Of a stretch of 64,000 nucleotides of DNA, positions 55,350 through 64,000 are shown piece by piece. The notes beneath the pieces are model-generated. The model made no database searches, had not been told where the DNA came from, and worked only from the letters and a program-made list of their open reading frames with translations. Origin of the DNA: Alcanivorax sp. DG881 (GTDB taxonomy: Bacteria > Pseudomonadota > Gammaproteobacteria > Pseudomonadales > Alcanivoracaceae); assembly GCF_000155615.1 (NCBI RefSeq), contig NZ_DS989915.1:3273095-3337094 (forward strand), in the 5' to 3' direction. The position numbers were made by a program, and so were the translations under genes. Every line of letters starts with the position of its first letter. Position 1 is the stretch's first letter.

Positions 55350-56834
55350 TCAGAATACCTCTTGGGCGGCAGGGGTGAGGGTGTAATTGTCAGCGTCGAA
55401 CGTTTTCAACAGCCGTTGCATTTCCAGGGTGCTCCAGGGGAAGCCGACGCTGTTCAAGCCGTTCTTGTCCAGGTAGTAACTGGAGCAACCGCCGGTGTTC
55501 CAGACCGTGCCCTGCAGGTCTTTCTGGACCTTGCGGTTGTACTGCTGCTGCACCTCGGCTTTCACTTCAATGCGGTCCAGCTGCTGTTCGCGCATGGTTG
55601 TCAGGGTGCTGACGATGTAGTTGATCTGCGCTTCGATAACGATAAACGCGGAATTGTGGCCGATGCCCAGATTGGGGCCGAGCACCATGAAGGCATTGGG
55701 CAGGCCATTGATGGTGGTGCCCCGGTAGGCCTGCATGCCGTCTTCCCACATCTGGCTCAGCGACTCGCCGGCATCATTGAAAATATGGTTGGCGATGGGC
55801 GGTTCGGTGACAAAAAAACCGGTGCCGAGAATCACCGTGTCGACTTCACATTCGCTGCCATCCTGGCCCACCAGCGTCTTGCCGCGGACTTCTTTCAGGC
55901 CGGTGTGGAACACATCCACATTGGGTTGGTTCAGGGTCGGGTAATAGTTGTTGCTCATCAATACGCGCTTGCAGCCAAGGGTGTAATCCGGGGTGAGCTT
56001 GGCGCGCAGTGTTGCGTCCTTGATGGCCACTTTCAGGTGCGCCAGGCCCAGCTTCTGAATCTGGCGCAGGATGGCCGGGCGGCGGAAGCCGATGCCGAAA
56101 GTTTCAAAACCGCCGTAGAGCATCTTCCGCCAGGCGCTCAGGGTGAACGGCAGGCGGAAGAAGTTTTCCTCGATCTTGGGAATACTGTGATCCGGCTTGG
56201 GCAGCACCCATTGCGGGGTGCGCTGGAACAAGGTCAGGTGTTGGGTTTTCGGCTGTATTTCCGGGACGAACTGAATCGCCGAGGCACCGGTGCCCACCAC
56301 CGCCACGCGCTCGCCGGTCAGGTCGTGGTCGTGGTCCCAGCGTGAGGAATGAAACAGCTTGCCCGCGAAGTTTTCCAGGCCGGGAATCGCCGGAATAATC
56401 GGTTCGTGCAGGTAACCGGAGCAGGCCACCACGGTGCGGGCCCGATACAGTTGGTCGCCGGTTTGCACTTCCCACAGATTCTGGTTCTCGCGCCATTGCG
56501 CCCGTTCTACTGCCTGGTTGAAACGGATCGACCCAGGAATGTCGTAACGCTCAGCCGTATCGCGGACGTAATCGAGAATCTCCGCCTGGCCAGCAAAGGC
56601 CCGGGTCCAGTCCGGTTTCTGGGCGAAGGAATAGGAATACAGCGCCGAGGGTACATCGCAGGCGCAGCCCGGGTAGGTATTGTCCCGCCAGGTGCCGCCC
56701 AGGTCAGCGGCTTTTTCCAGGATCACAAAGTTATCGAACCCGGCTTCCTTGAGGCGAATGCCCAGGCCGATGCCACTGATGCCGGCACCGACAATCAGGG
56801 TGTCATAAATCGGAGTGTTGGCTTGCTGTGTCAT
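55350..56834 (-). CDS. Flavin-containing monooxygenase, Baeyer-Villiger type
   Basis: 494 residues. FAD site GAGISGIG (16-23), GGTWRDNTYPGCACDVPSALYSYSF block, BVMO fingerprint FAGKLFHSSRW (156-166) and NADPH site GTGASA (181-186). Type I BVMOs insert oxygen next to a ketone carbonyl, giving an ester or lactone. The gene sits 13 bases after an SDR gene and 2 before a patatin gene. Relatives in hydrocarbon-degrading bacteria are linked to alkane or ketone metabolism. It differs in the FAD-side block (PGCACDVP) from the AlmA-type proteins I can recall, so no symbol is given. Substrate size is not predictable by eye. Confidence 0.92.
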   Translation of the reverse strand: MTQQANTPIYDTLIVGAGISGIGLGIRLKEAGFDNFVILEKAADLGGTWRDNTYPGCACDVPSALYSYSFAQKPDWTRAFAGQAEILDYVRDTAERYDIPGSIRFNQAVERAQWRENQNLWEVQTGDQLYRARTVVACSGYLHEPIIPAIPGLENFAGKLFHSSRWDHDHDLTGERVAVVGTGASAIQFVPEIQPKTQHLTLFQRTPQWVLPKPDHSIPKIEENFFRLPFTLSAWRKMLYGGFETFGIGFRRPAILRQIQKLGLAHLKVAIKDATLRAKLTPDYTLGCKRVLMSNNYYPTLNQPNVDVFHTGLKEVRGKTLVGQDGSECEVDTVILGTGFFVTEPPIANHIFNDAGESLSQMWEDGMQAYRGTTINGLPNAFMVLGPNLGIGHNSAFIVIEAQINYIVSTLTTMREQQLDRIEVKAEVQQQYNRKVQKDLQGTVWNTGGCSSYYLDKNGLNSVGFPWSTLEMQRLLKTFDADNYTLTPAAQEVF

Positions 56835-56847
56835 GGTCGGTCCGTGG

Positions 56848-57621
56848 TTACTGGTTCGGTTGCGGGCTGAAGAAATCCATCGCCCGGTTGGTCAGATTCA
56901 GGTTGGCGACTTGCTTGGCCAGGCTGTAGATATCCGGGTAGATCACCCGAGCGTTACCCTTGCGAAAAGCGTTGTAGATTCGCTCAGCCAGCACATCCGG
57001 CTTTCCGGTGGGAATAAACCGGGAAGCGGGGCCTTTTTTAACCTGGCTGCGGGCATGGCTTTCCAGGCCGGAATAGATCGGCCCCGGGTAGACAGTGATT
57101 ACATTGACGCCCTGCTTTTTCAGGTCCAGTCGGGCAATTTCCGACGCCAGGCCGATCCCCGCCTTGGCGCCGCCGTAATAGCTGCAGCCGCGAATTGGCA
57201 CGCGCCCGGCCATGCTGGCCACATTGATCACACAACCGTGACGGGCTTCCACCATGGCGGGCAGCGCCAGGTCCATCAGCCGCATGGGGGCGGTGAAGTT
57301 GATGTCCATCAACAGCTTGCCTTTCTCCCAGCCCGTACCGGTGATGCTGATGATATCCATGATGCCGGCGCAGTTGACCAGCACGTCCACCGGGCCGTGG
57401 CGGTCTTCCAGTGATTGCCACCAGGCGGGCAGGGCGTCGATATCCGTCAGATCACAGGTTTCGGCTTGGGCGCCATGCTGGTCGGCGGCCGCAGCAAGGG
57501 CCTCTGCATTCAGGTCCACGAGGGTGATGCGGGCCTCGGGGTGGTGCTGGCGAAATTGACCAGCGAGCTGGCCGCCAATGGCGCCGGCACCGCCGGTAAT
57601 CAGGATATGGGTTGGGGTCAT
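56848..57621 (-). CDS. Short-chain dehydrogenase/reductase
   Basis: 257 residues. TGGAGAIGGQL nucleotide motif (9-19) with Asp after strand 2 (LVDLN), suggesting NAD preference. VNCAGIMD, NVASMAGR (Ser), YYGGAK (Tyr/Lys) and VYPGPIYSGL follow. The C-terminal about 50 residues (VLAERIYNAFRKGNARVIYPDIYSLAKQVANL) resemble SadH-like SDRs of lipid metabolism. Middle gene of the operon; its stop is 13 bases before the BVMO ATG. Its likely role is alcohol-to-ketone oxidation feeding the BVMO. Confidence 0.88.
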   Translation of the reverse strand: MTPTHILITGGAGAIGGQLAGQFRQHHPEARITLVDLNAEALAAAADQHGAQAETCDLTDIDALPAWWQSLEDRHGPVDVLVNCAGIMDIISITGTGWEKGKLLMDINFTAPMRLMDLALPAMVEARHGCVINVASMAGRVPIRGCSYYGGAKAGIGLASEIARLDLKKQGVNVITVYPGPIYSGLESHARSQVKKGPASRFIPTGKPDVLAERIYNAFRKGNARVIYPDIYSLAKQVANLNLTNRAMDFFSPQPNQ

Positions 57622-57633
57622 GGCTGTTGTTCC

Positions 57634-58242
57634 CTAGTGGTTGTGGTTGGCAATGGCGAGCCAGCAGGCGTCCCTTGCCTGTTTAAGGTCGCTATCACTG
57701 AGTGTCAGGTAGCCCAGACGCTCTGCCTTGAAGATGCCGACAAAGGCACCCCAGAACAGGGCGATGGCCAGGTCCGGTTTCATGTGGTTACCGAGTAGGC
57801 CGGTGCGTTGGCCGATGATCACCATCATCCCCAAAGGGATTAGCAGGGCCTGCTCCTGGTGGCGGCTTTCCGCATCCAGATAATTGTGGTGGTCCTGAAT
57901 TTCCAGAAACCGGAAGGCTTCAGGCTCTTCACGGGCAAAGGCGGTGAGTCGGGCCCAAAGGTTGTCGAACAGACTGCGCGACGGGTGCAGCAGGTCGAGA
58001 TCACTGAGCAAGCGCTCCTGGAGGCGGTGTTTGCTGTCCTGAAAAACCGCATTGATCAGGGCTTCCTTGCTGTCGAAGTAGCGGTATAGCGTACCGACGC
58101 CGACCCCGGCCTCCGTGGCAATGGGGGGAACCGGTGTGCCGTGCAGACCATGTTCGGCAAACACCTTGAGGGCTGCCTGGACAATCAGGTCACGCTTGCG
58201 GCCTTCACGGGTATCGGGTGAGGGGCTGGCGGTCAGGCTCAT
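57634..58242 (-). CDS. TetR-family transcriptional regulator
   Basis: 202 residues from the ATG at 58242; a GTG at 58251 would add three residues. Typical helix-turn-helix (IVQAALKVFAEHGLHG, IATEAGVGVGTLYRYFDSKEALINAVF) and a ligand-binding domain with a TetR_C-type pattern. It is the first gene of the SDR-BVMO-patatin operon, 12 bases ahead of the SDR. A perfect palindrome lies 19 bases upstream of its ATG, so autoregulation of the whole operon is likely. Confidence 0.93.
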   Translation of the reverse strand: MSLTASPSPDTREGRKRDLIVQAALKVFAEHGLHGTPVPPIATEAGVGVGTLYRYFDSKEALINAVFQDSKHRLQERLLSDLDLLHPSRSLFDNLWARLTAFAREEPEAFRFLEIQDHHNYLDAESRHQEQALLIPLGMMVIIGQRTGLLGNHMKPDLAIALFWGAFVGIFKAERLGYLTLSDSDLKQARDACWLAIANHNH

Positions 58243-58260
58243 AGAGGGCACACCAAATCA

Positions 58261-58276
58261 GAATGAATGTTCATTC
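58261..58276. promoter_or_regulatory. Palindromic operator for the TetR-family regulator
   Basis: GAATGAA-TG-TTCATTC is a perfect 7+7 palindrome upstream of tetR. Its half-sites resemble the Bacillus FadR box (TGAATGA-N4-TCATTCA). A further GAATGA half-site lies at about 58294. Binding by the adjacent TetR protein is inferred from position and symmetry. Confidence 0.75.
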
Positions 58277-58464
58277 CGTTAATGTGCCATTGAATGATGT
58301 CTTAGTGAAGAGCTGTTTCGGTCAGATGGGGCCAAATGACGATGGTGAATCGCAGGCGCGTCGCTGGCGGCGCGATCATTGAGGGTTGGAAAACTCGATG
58401 TACTCTAGGGCTGAGGAAAAGCAGAGGCGCTGTTGCGTTGCGGAAAAACAGTTTAGCCGGGATC

Positions 58465-58500
58465 CGGAATCGCGCCGCTAGCGACGCTCCTACGGATAGG
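58465..58500 (-). repeat. REP-like element (GTAGGAGCG family)
   Basis: The minus strand reads CCGTAGGAGCGTCGCTAGCG followed by GCGCGATTCCGG. A degenerate relative (GCGTCGCTGGCGGCGCGATCAT) lies in the same gap at about 58357-58378. Confidence 0.75.
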
Positions 58501-58506
58501 GGGGGG

Positions 58507-59007
58507 CTAAATAAGCCCCTTCTCCCGGGCGGCGTGCTCGGTGAGCTCCGCCACCAGGGTAACCGGGCGAGCGTAGGAGCGGTCGTAGTGGGCCTGGGAC
58601 AGGGCGTGGCATTCGGCGCTGATCTGGTCGTACAGCTGGCGTGGTGTCAGGCCGTCGCTGGGGGGCAGTGCCCGCAGGCCGAAATGGTCATAGGGGATCA
58701 TCTTGGAGCCGGCGGCCTTGAGCAGCTCCGGCACCCAGCCCTGGGGTGACAGTTGGGGCTGGTAGCGAAGATTCTGAAAATCCAGCTCCGCAGCCAGTCG
58801 GTCGGCGTCTGCCACCACAAAATAGTTATCCACGACCTGGCATAGCAACAGGTTCAGGCGCCGCCAGACGATGGTTTTTTCCTCGTTGGTGTAGCCATTC
58901 CAGTGCACGACCTCGTGGCTGAAACGACGACAGCCACGGCAGACTGTGTCACCGAACACGGTGGAACAGACGCCAATACAGGGGGTGTGGATTCGATTTA
59001 CTGCCAT
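58507..59007 (-). CDS. DUF1289-containing protein
   Basis: 166 residues. The N-terminal about 50 residues are the DUF1289 Cys motif: TPCIGVCSTVFGDTVCRGCRRFSHEVVHW, four conserved Cys that probably bind a metal. The rest (about 55-166) is an extra helical domain with no recognised family. Typical DUF1289 proteins are only 60-80 residues, so this is a longer form. Monocistronic; function unknown. Confidence 0.85.
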   Translation of the reverse strand: MAVNRIHTPCIGVCSTVFGDTVCRGCRRFSHEVVHWNGYTNEEKTIVWRRLNLLLCQVVDNYFVVADADRLAAELDFQNLRYQPQLSPQGWVPELLKAAGSKMIPYDHFGLRALPPSDGLTPRQLYDQISAECHALSQAHYDRSYARPVTLVAELTEHAAREKGLI

Positions 59008-59249
59008 GGCGAAATCCTAACAGAAAACCCCGGGCCTGGGAGAGTCGCGCCGGTCGGTTGCCGGTAATTTGAGCGCTTGCCTGTTACGCCGCAGGCGGCG
59101 GGCTTCAGGGCCTGTGGGGGCGGCGCCTGCGGCTTGAGCAATGCGGGCAAATCGGCCATAGTTGGGCGTTCAACATTGCTTTACGTTGCACCCAATAATA
59201 AACAGGGCCGATCTGGACGCACCGGATACGGCAACGCTGGAGAATAATA

Positions 59250-59843
59250 ATGCGATTGGCTGTGCTGCTGGCGGCTTGCCTTTGGGCACTTTCGGGTTGT
59301 TCCGGAGTCGGGATGGGGATTCCTTCCACGCCGGGTGCTTTTCTGGATGCGCCGAAGGGAAAAACCTTTGCCCCCATGGATACGCTCGATCCGCGTAATG
59401 CCATGGTCTATATCTATCGTCCGATTACCCGCTGGGGCTATGAAGAAGTTCAGGCGCCGGTATTTTTCATGGACTCTTCCCAACTGTTCGGCCTGAAGGC
59501 AGGGGCCTACGAATGGCTGGAGTTGCCAGCCGGCACCCACGATTTCTACGCCCGTCGCCCGCTCAGTGTGCTGTACCTGAAGATGGTGTTTGAGATGCCA
59601 TTGAAGGTGGATGGTGGCCAAGAATACTTCTTCCGCTATTCGGAAACCCGTCCGCTGGACATGGAAGAGCTGGTTGCCAACCCGGAAGACTACCAACAGG
59701 CCGGGCCACTGCAGCAGGTGCCCCGTGCGCTGGCTCTGCGGGAAATTGCCGATCTGCGGCTGGATGAGCCGGGCGTGTATTACGGCGGCGATGACGTGAA
59801 AAAGAAGCGTTGGGCGCCGTTTTATACTTATTCGACGGAATAA
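59250..59843 (+). CDS. Lipoprotein, DUF2846-like
   Basis: 197 residues; GGAGAAT before the ATG. Lipoprotein signal MRLAVLLAACLWALSGCSG with lipobox LSGC. The mature domain is beta-rich (AMVYIYRPITRWG, FFMDSSQLFGLKAGAYEWLELPAGTHDFYAR), the pattern of DUF2846-like lipoproteins. Function unknown. A strong bidirectional terminator follows. Confidence 0.78.
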   Translation: MRLAVLLAACLWALSGCSGVGMGIPSTPGAFLDAPKGKTFAPMDTLDPRNAMVYIYRPITRWGYEEVQAPVFFMDSSQLFGLKAGAYEWLELPAGTHDFYARRPLSVLYLKMVFEMPLKVDGGQEYFFRYSETRPLDMEELVANPEDYQQAGPLQQVPRALALREIADLRLDEPGVYYGGDDVKKKRWAPFYTYSTE

Positions 59844-59880
59844 AAGCAGCTATGAGCTACGAGCTTCTAGTGGCTAGGTG

Positions 59881-59920
59881 AAAAGTAAAAAGCCCCGAAC
59901 GTTCGGGGCTTTTTACTTTT
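59881..59920. terminator. Perfect 40-bp palindromic bidirectional terminator
   Basis: AAAAGTAAAAAGCCCCGAAC is followed at once by its exact reverse complement. T-runs exit on both strands between convergent lipoprotein and thioesterase genes. It is wrapped by AGCTACGAGC (59855-59864) and GCTCGTAGCT (59958-59967), which can pair outside it. Confidence 0.93.
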
Positions 59921-59960
59921 GGGCGGCTGTTTCATTCCTGTCCTGGGCTATCTTGCTGCT

Positions 59961-59981
59961 CGTAGCTCGTAGCTCGTAGCT
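59961..59981 (+). repeat. Tandem CGTAGCT x3
   Basis: Three perfect 7-base units lie just beyond the thioesterase stop codon. They are complementary to the AGCTACGAGC word on the far side of the terminator. Confidence 0.8.
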
Positions 59982-59987
59982 AGGTCG

Positions 59988-60512
59988 CTAGTCGCTCTCC
60001 GTCAGTCGCCGCTTGGTCTGCAGCAACCGCTTCCACTGCTCCACATATTCCGGCAAGGCGGGGGAGGTCAGGTTCATGCCGGTCATTTCCTGCACGGTCT
60101 GGGGGCTGACAGATTTGCCGCCGTAGACGTTGGCAACGCGCAGCAGGGCGTGGGTGTGCAGTTTGCGCTGGGACTCGAAGCGCTGGTCGTAGTACATGTA
60201 CTTGTCGTCCCAGCCGAGAATTCGGGTGTGTACCTGGAATTGCTGATAGGGGCGCAGTTCACGGATATAGGCAATTTCGGTATTGGCTACCACGCCATTG
60301 CAGCGGGCCTCGAGCATGCGGTTGAGCAGGCCGGTGACCACCGCGTGTTCCAGCCGGCTGCGGTCCATGAACTTCAGGTATTTGGCATTGTTCAGATGCA
60401 TGTTCAGGTCAATATCCAGCAGGCCCACCCGGAATTCCATGGTGACCACATCAAACAGCTGGTGCGTAGGCGGCCGTTTACGGCGTCGCGCTGCGCTGAT
60501 CAGTTCAAGCAT
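59988..60512 (-). CDS. Acyl-CoA thioesterase-like hotdog protein
   Basis: 174 residues. Hotdog-fold 4HBT-type protein: FRVGLLDIDLNMHLNNAKYLKFMDRSRLEHAV is the strand-helix signature (Asp/His/Asn of DxxxHxNNxxY). NTEIAYIRELRPYQQFQVHTRILGWDDKYMYYDQRF follows. It resembles THEM6/YbgC-like thioesterases, which hydrolyse acyl-CoA. Substrate unknown. No signal peptide. Confidence 0.82.
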   Translation of the reverse strand: MLELISAARRRKRPPTHQLFDVVTMEFRVGLLDIDLNMHLNNAKYLKFMDRSRLEHAVVTGLLNRMLEARCNGVVANTEIAYIRELRPYQQFQVHTRILGWDDKYMYYDQRFESQRKLHTHALLRVANVYGGKSVSPQTVQEMTGMNLTSPALPEYVEQWKRLLQTKRRLTESD

Positions 60513-60658
60513 CCGATCTCCCTATGCCACGGTTATCACCGCAGCCCCATTTATTATCGTTGGTAACGTGTGGACAGAAAAACGCCGTTCAGTATAACGG
60601 CACTGGAACCGGTGCACACTATTTGCGGGATCGGAGGGTGACAGCTTTTACGTTCCCG

Positions 60659-61648
60659 CTATACCTGGGCCAGATGCAGGCTGAACAGGTTTTGCGGGTC
60701 TGTCCAGCAGCTTAGCGGGGTGAAGCCGGCGGCGACCAGCTCGGCACTGAAGCTTTCCACGGTGAATTTATAGGAATTCTCGGTGTGGATGCGGGTGCCG
60801 CTTTTCAGGGTGAGGGTGCGTTCACCCAGGTGAATGTGTTGGTCGCTCAGGCACTCCAGGTGCATTTCGATGCGCTGCCGGGCGGTATTGTAGAACGCCA
60901 CATGCTGCATGTTATCGGTATCGAACTGGCAACCCAGCTCCCGGTTCAGGTGGTGCAGGGCGTTCATGTTGAAGGCGGCAGTAAGGCCTTCGGCATCGTT
61001 ATAGGCGGCATTGAGGCGCGTATCGGGTTTTTGTAGGTCGGCGCCGATCAGCAGGGCGCCACCGGGGCCAGCCAGGGTGCGCAGCCCCTTGAGGAATTCG
61101 CCGCGGGCGGCCGGTTCAAAATTGCCAATGGTGGAGCCGGGAAAAAATACCACCCGCCCGGGTTGTGCCAGGGCTTGCGGCATGGCCATGGCCTGGCAGT
61201 AATCGGCGCACACGGCGCTGATGTGCACGTCGGGAAAATCCTGGGCCAATTGGCGAGAGGCACCAAGCAGACATTCACGGGAAATTTCCAGTGGCATGTA
61301 GTGGCGGGGCTGCCAGGCATCCAGCAACAGGCGCACTTTTTCACAGCTACCGGCACCGGGTTCGGCAATGGTTTGCGGTTGGTTGAGGCGTGCCCGGATT
61401 TCTTCAGCGTAACCGGTGAGCAGCGAGGTTTCCGTGCGGGTGGGGTAGTACTCGGGGGTGCGGGTGATGCGGTCAAACAGGGCGGAGCCCGCTTCATCGT
61501 AAAAATACTTGGGGTGCAGGGACGGAGCGGGAGCAGAAAGGGACTGGCTGACCTCCGCAAGCATATCGGTGGCTGGCGGGTACAGGTCGTAAAATGTCAG
61601 GTTCGGGCAAAGCTGCTGGTGGTTCAACGGGGTGTGTTGATGCTTCAT
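60659..61648 (-). CDS. egtD: L-histidine N-alpha-methyltransferase EgtD
   Basis: 329 residues, the usual EgtD size. It trimethylates histidine to hercynine with S-adenosylmethionine. Family blocks: LHPKYFYDEAGSALFDRIT, EYYPTRTETSLL, SAM-binding IAEPGAGSCEKVRLLL, YMPLEISRECLL, FFPGSTIGNFEP and the C-terminal IHTENSYKFT. It follows egtB after 35 bases on the same strand, so the two form an operon. Confidence 0.95.
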   Translation of the reverse strand: MKHQHTPLNHQQLCPNLTFYDLYPPATDMLAEVSQSLSAPAPSLHPKYFYDEAGSALFDRITRTPEYYPTRTETSLLTGYAEEIRARLNQPQTIAEPGAGSCEKVRLLLDAWQPRHYMPLEISRECLLGASRQLAQDFPDVHISAVCADYCQAMAMPQALAQPGRVVFFPGSTIGNFEPAARGEFLKGLRTLAGPGGALLIGADLQKPDTRLNAAYNDAEGLTAAFNMNALHHLNRELGCQFDTDNMQHVAFYNTARQRIEMHLECLSDQHIHLGERTLTLKSGTRIHTENSYKFTVESFSAELVAAGFTPLSCWTDPQNLFSLHLAQV

Positions 61649-61683
61649 CTTAGCCTCTGCAAGAAGTCGGGGTGGCGTGCCTG

Positions 61684-62976
<1,293 letters not shown>

Positions 62977-63136
62977 GGTGCGGTCCTGATGAATAATGAC
63001 TGCAATGACGCAATCTCACCTTAAAGCAGTCCCGGTTTGAGCGAAAGCAACAATGAGACGCTTGGCCGGGCTGGGTATACTCCGGGTAACGTTTAATAGC
63101 CCGTTACCTTTCTACCTTTCACAAGAAGGAGAGCAT

Positions 63137-63907
63137 ATGAATATTACCGATAAAGTGGCCGTGATTACTGGTGGTGCCTCAGGCCTGGGCCAGGCGACTG
63201 CAGAAGCCATTATTGCCAAGGGTGGCAAGGTCATGATTTTTGATCGTGACGACAAGAAAGGCCCGGAAGTGGCGGCCCAGCTGGGGGACAATGCAGCCTT
63301 CACCCAGACCGATGTGACAGACGAAGCCTCGGTGAAAGCCGCGGTGGATGCCACCGTGGCCAAGTTTGGTGCCATTCATGTGTGCGTTAACTGCGCGGGT
63401 GTGGGCTCTGCCATGAAAACCGTGGGCCGTGAGAACAAGCCGCACGATCTGGGCGTATTCAACATGGTGGTGCAGATCAACCTGATCGGGACCTTCAATG
63501 TGGCGCGTCTGGCGGCGGCTGCCATGGCCGAGAACGAACCGGGCGAAGATAATGAGCGCGGCCTGATTGTGAACACCGCCTCGGTAGCGGCTTTTGATGG
63601 TCAGGTCGGTCAGGTCGCTTACGCGGCAACCAAAGGCGGTGTGGTCGGCATGACCCTTCCCATCGCCCGTGATCTGGCGCCGCTGGGGATTCGTTGCAAC
63701 ACCATCGCCCCGGGCATTTTCAACACTCCGCTGATGAATGCGGCACCGGACAAGGTGAAGCAGCCGCTGATCGAAATGACCCAGTTCCCGAAACGCCTGG
63801 GGCATCCGCAGGAATACGGTCAGCTGGTGTGTCACATGATCGAGAACAAGTTCCTGAACGGCGAAACCATCCGTATCGATGGCGGTATCCGTATGCAGCC
63901 GCGGTAG
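63137..63907 (+). CDS. SDR dehydrogenase, 3-hydroxyacyl-CoA dehydrogenase type II-like (HSD17B10-like)
   Basis: 256 residues from the ATG at 63137, set by GAAGGAGAG. TGGASGLGQA motif (11-20), Asp in FDRDD (NAD preference), NCAGVGSAMKTV, TASVAAFDGQVGQVAYAATKGG (Ser, Tyr, Lys) and the typical GIFNTPLM segment. The long insertion around ENKPHDLGVFNMVVQINLIGTFNV and the FPKRLGHPQEYGQLVCHMIEN end are hallmarks of the HSD10 group, which oxidises 3-hydroxyacyl-CoA, including 2-methyl-branched forms. Monocistronic with a terminator. Confidence 0.9.
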   Translation: MNITDKVAVITGGASGLGQATAEAIIAKGGKVMIFDRDDKKGPEVAAQLGDNAAFTQTDVTDEASVKAAVDATVAKFGAIHVCVNCAGVGSAMKTVGRENKPHDLGVFNMVVQINLIGTFNVARLAAAAMAENEPGEDNERGLIVNTASVAAFDGQVGQVAYAATKGGVVGMTLPIARDLAPLGIRCNTIAPGIFNTPLMNAAPDKVKQPLIEMTQFPKRLGHPQEYGQLVCHMIENKFLNGETIRIDGGIRMQPR

Positions 63908-63947
63908 CACAGGAGACGCAAGCACGCGTCACGCTACATGCAACACG

Positions 63948-63976
63948 AAAAAGCCCCGGTTTCCCGGGGCTTTTTG
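63948..63976. terminator. Rho-independent terminator after the HSD10-like gene
   Basis: AAAAAGCCCCGG-TTTC-CCGGGGCTTTTT. Confidence 0.94.
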
Positions 63977-63980
63977 CTGT

Positions 63981-64000
63981 CTACGAAGCCGCTGTAGGAG
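63981..64000 (+). repeat. Truncated REP-like element at window end
   Basis: CTACGAAGCCGCTGTAGGAG differs by one base from the start of the element at 33722. It runs off the window. Confidence 0.7.

Noticed and set aside
55350..56834. AlmA (long-chain alkane monooxygenase) identity
   Set aside because: The FAD-proximal PGCACDVPSALYSYSF block and BVMO fingerprint point to the classical BVMO branch. The AlmA sequences I recall have PGIRSDSDM at that place.

Overview
The window looks like chromosome of a GC-rich gammaproteobacterium close to Pseudomonas, most likely a marine hydrocarbon-degrading genus such as Alcanivorax. That assignment is inference. It rests on the pilB/pilA-nadC-(DUF1631)-ampD-ampE order, a FabY-type ketoacyl synthase, a Pseudomonas-like Fur, and a Baeyer-Villiger oxidation operon. 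Nearly all of it is ordinary, densely coding chromosome. There is no prophage, CRISPR array, rRNA operon or intact insertion sequence. The only mobile element seen is a 310-bp MITE. Two families of short intergenic palindromes (REP-like and 'TACGAG'-type) are scattered between genes.

Layout. 1-3.6 kb: type IV pilus genes pilC (cut by the window edge) and pilB, divergent from pilA, which has a sigma-54 promoter. 3.6-9.9 kb: nadC, a Na+/amino-acid symporter, a DUF1631 protein, and ampD-ampE (muropeptide recycling). 10.2-14.8 kb: aceE-aceF (pyruvate dehydrogenase E1 and E2, without E3). 14.8-17.4 kb: a BaeSR-like two-component system beside a Spy/CpxP-like chaperone. 17.6-20.1 kb: a TonB receptor translationally coupled to a PduO-type cobalamin adenosyltransferase. 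20.2-25.8 kb: ketopantoate-reductase-like protein, receiver/degenerate-GGDEF protein, AmpG-like permease, alkyltransferase-like DNA repair protein, FabG-like reductase and HugZ-like protein. 25.9-28.1 kb: groES-groEL behind a perfect CIRCE operator.

28.3-38.9 kb: rhombosortase, DUF3592 protein, leuA, a probable DNA polymerase III psi subunit overlapping rimI, small envelope proteins, prfC, a YjbR-like protein and a phospholipase-D-like protein. 39-49.2 kb: the MITE, a large serine-hydrolase-like lipoprotein, FabY-like synthase, thiolase, sodB, a secreted protein, two single-pass coiled-coil membrane proteins and tRNA-Leu(UAG).

49.4-54.3 kb: an iron/heme uptake island (STN-type TonB receptor, FecR, FecI, divergent Fur paralogue) with Fur-box-like sequence between fecI and fur. 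54.4-58.3 kb: a four-gene operon, tetR-SDR-BVMO-patatin, whose enzymes could oxidise a secondary alcohol to a ketone, convert it to an ester and hydrolyse it. A 16-bp perfect palindrome precedes tetR. 58.5-64 kb: DUF1289 protein, lipoprotein, thioesterase, egtB-egtD (ergothioneine-type pathway) and a 17-beta-HSD10-like dehydrogenase.

The most system-like novelties are the SDR-BVMO-patatin-TetR operon (possible subterminal oxidation), the Fur paralogue with its FecIR receptor locus, the paired coiled-coil envelope proteins downstream of sodB, and the short-repeat families plus MITE.
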